Shown in pieces: positions 63,295-64,000 of a stretch of DNA of 64,000 bases (positions are counted from its first letter, which is position 1; every line of letters starts with the position of its first letter). The stretch is from NCBI GenBank assembly GCA_037178625.1, contig CM074134.1, positions 1,178,001-1,242,000 of the forward strand, written 5' to 3'. This DNA is from Skeletonema tropicum. Taxonomy: Eukaryota > Bacillariophyta > Thalassiosirophyceae > Thalassiosirales > Thalassiosiraceae. The translations under genes and the position numbers were made by a program. The notes below the pieces were generated by a model. The model worked only from the letters and a program-made list of their open reading frames with translations. It made no database searches and had not been told where the DNA came from.

Positions 63295-64000
63295 TTACAA
63301 CAATATAATGGCCAACGCGGCACCCAAGCTAGAAACAGAAGTAGTAGCCACTGCCGCCACAATTATATTCTGCCTATTCTTCTTGTTTCTCTGCTCTTTC
63401 TCAAAGTTTTCGTTGTCAATTTCCAACGTCTCTGGGGGGCCTTGATCGACCAGTGTGGTGTTCATTGAAGTATCCACATCTACACATTCCTCTATTACAG
63501 TTGCTGTTTCACTTTGGTCGTGACTTCTATGTTTGTTTTTCCATAGTGTGTTCCATTCAAACTTTAGCTTTTGAGTATTAGACTTCAGGTCGTGGTTTAG
63601 GACCTTCGAAATTCTTTGCTCCTCTGTCAACTTCTATATTGGTTAAAGCCAACCTCTTGAGCACAAGCTCATCACATCGATTTGGTGGCAAACAAGATAT
63701 TTTCTTGTCCACATCGATTCTTCTAGCAGTAGCTGTCGGGGTATGATGCATCGACGAAGGCCACCAACTACGCCCTCCCGAAATACGTAATTGAAACACT
63801 CTCGCCTTTCGTGCTGCATCTCTCATGCGCTCTACAAAATTTTGGTTGTTATTCTCATTATCACCGCGTCGACCAACTCCTCGTCTGCGCCGCCATCGTC
63901 TGGTTGGTCTTTTACGGAATTCTTCTTCGTTGGTATGTGAATAGCGGGGACTTAGGCTGTTCAAACGACGTGATTCTGATTTGACGAAGCAGCGTGAGCG
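63295..64000 (-). CDS. Hypothetical tail-anchored protein, 5' end beyond window
   Basis: The frame is open from the right edge (64000) to about 63635. It then needs a one-base step (an extra base near 63634) to continue as KLTEEQRISKVLNHDLK and on to a stop at 63295. The N-terminal visible part is Arg-rich (RKRPTRRWRRRRGVGRRG). The C-terminus ends in a hydrophobic helix (NIIVAAVATTSVSSLGAALAIILL) preceded by a basic RNKKNRQ, the layout of a tail-anchored membrane protein. No domain is recognised. The last 50 bp overlap, in antisense, a stretch resembling the CAP-H start region. Confidence 0.45.

Noticed and set aside
1..64000. tRNA, rRNA or snRNA genes
   Set aside because: I looked by eye for cloverleaf-type arms and B-box-like GGTTCRANNC words and found none convincing; a covariance-model scan would be needed to exclude them.

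Overview
This window is nuclear DNA of a diatom, most likely a centric, Thalassiosirales-like species. The evidence is dense intron-poor genes with short GT-AG introns (about 80-230 bp), N-terminal signal plus phenylalanine-type plastid-targeting pre-sequences, a diatom-type cyclin, a cytochrome b5-fused fatty-acid desaturase, an atypical DHTC palmitoyltransferase, and TTAGGG-type motifs. The assignment is an inference from gene content; I could run no database search.

Layout. 1-12 kb is a normal gene-dense block: a plastid-type EamA/DMT transporter (cut by the left edge), CDKA1 with the PSTAIRE helix, a RanBP2-type zinc-finger protein, a diatom-specific cyclin, a GlcG/HbpS-like plastid protein, a membrane sulfotransferase, and a large protein that looks like the KICS2 subunit of KICSTOR. 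12-14.4 kb is gene-poor. 14.43-18.98 kb is a complete-looking tyrosine-recombinase retrotransposon of the Ngaro/PAT type (RT/RNase H plus tyrosine recombinase, with split direct repeats in the order A1-ORFs-B1-A2-B2). A small MITE-like element follows. 19.7-25 kb carries a five-exon protein kinase, a coiled-coil protein and a methyltransferase with a zinc knuckle.

25.53-39.54 kb is a roughly 14 kb satellite array. The basic monomer is about 185 bp. It is arranged into a higher-order repeat of ten monomers (1855 bp, five near-identical copies), followed by two copies of an eight-monomer derivative (1487 bp) made by an in-register deletion of two monomers. The array ends inside a monomer against a decayed Helitron-like gene relic.

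41-64 kb is gene-dense again: a small protein with a p21-like PIP motif, the DHTC acyltransferase, two divergently transcribed haem peroxidases (one membrane-anchored with a Pro/Thr-rich stalk, one secreted), a gene encoding two SUMO domains in tandem, a front-end-type desaturase, a RanBP2 zinc-finger protein, a six-exon NCS2 nucleobase permease, a transposase relic, a 2OG-Fe(II) oxygenase, and condensin subunit CAP-H. The CAP-H reading frame is broken by at least a dozen single-base steps, all in the +1 direction. A gene running off the right edge carries one further such step.

The items most worth a second look are the higher-order satellite, the tandem SUMO gene, the split-direct-repeat retroelement, the KICS2-like gene and the insertion-only frame breaks in CAP-H.
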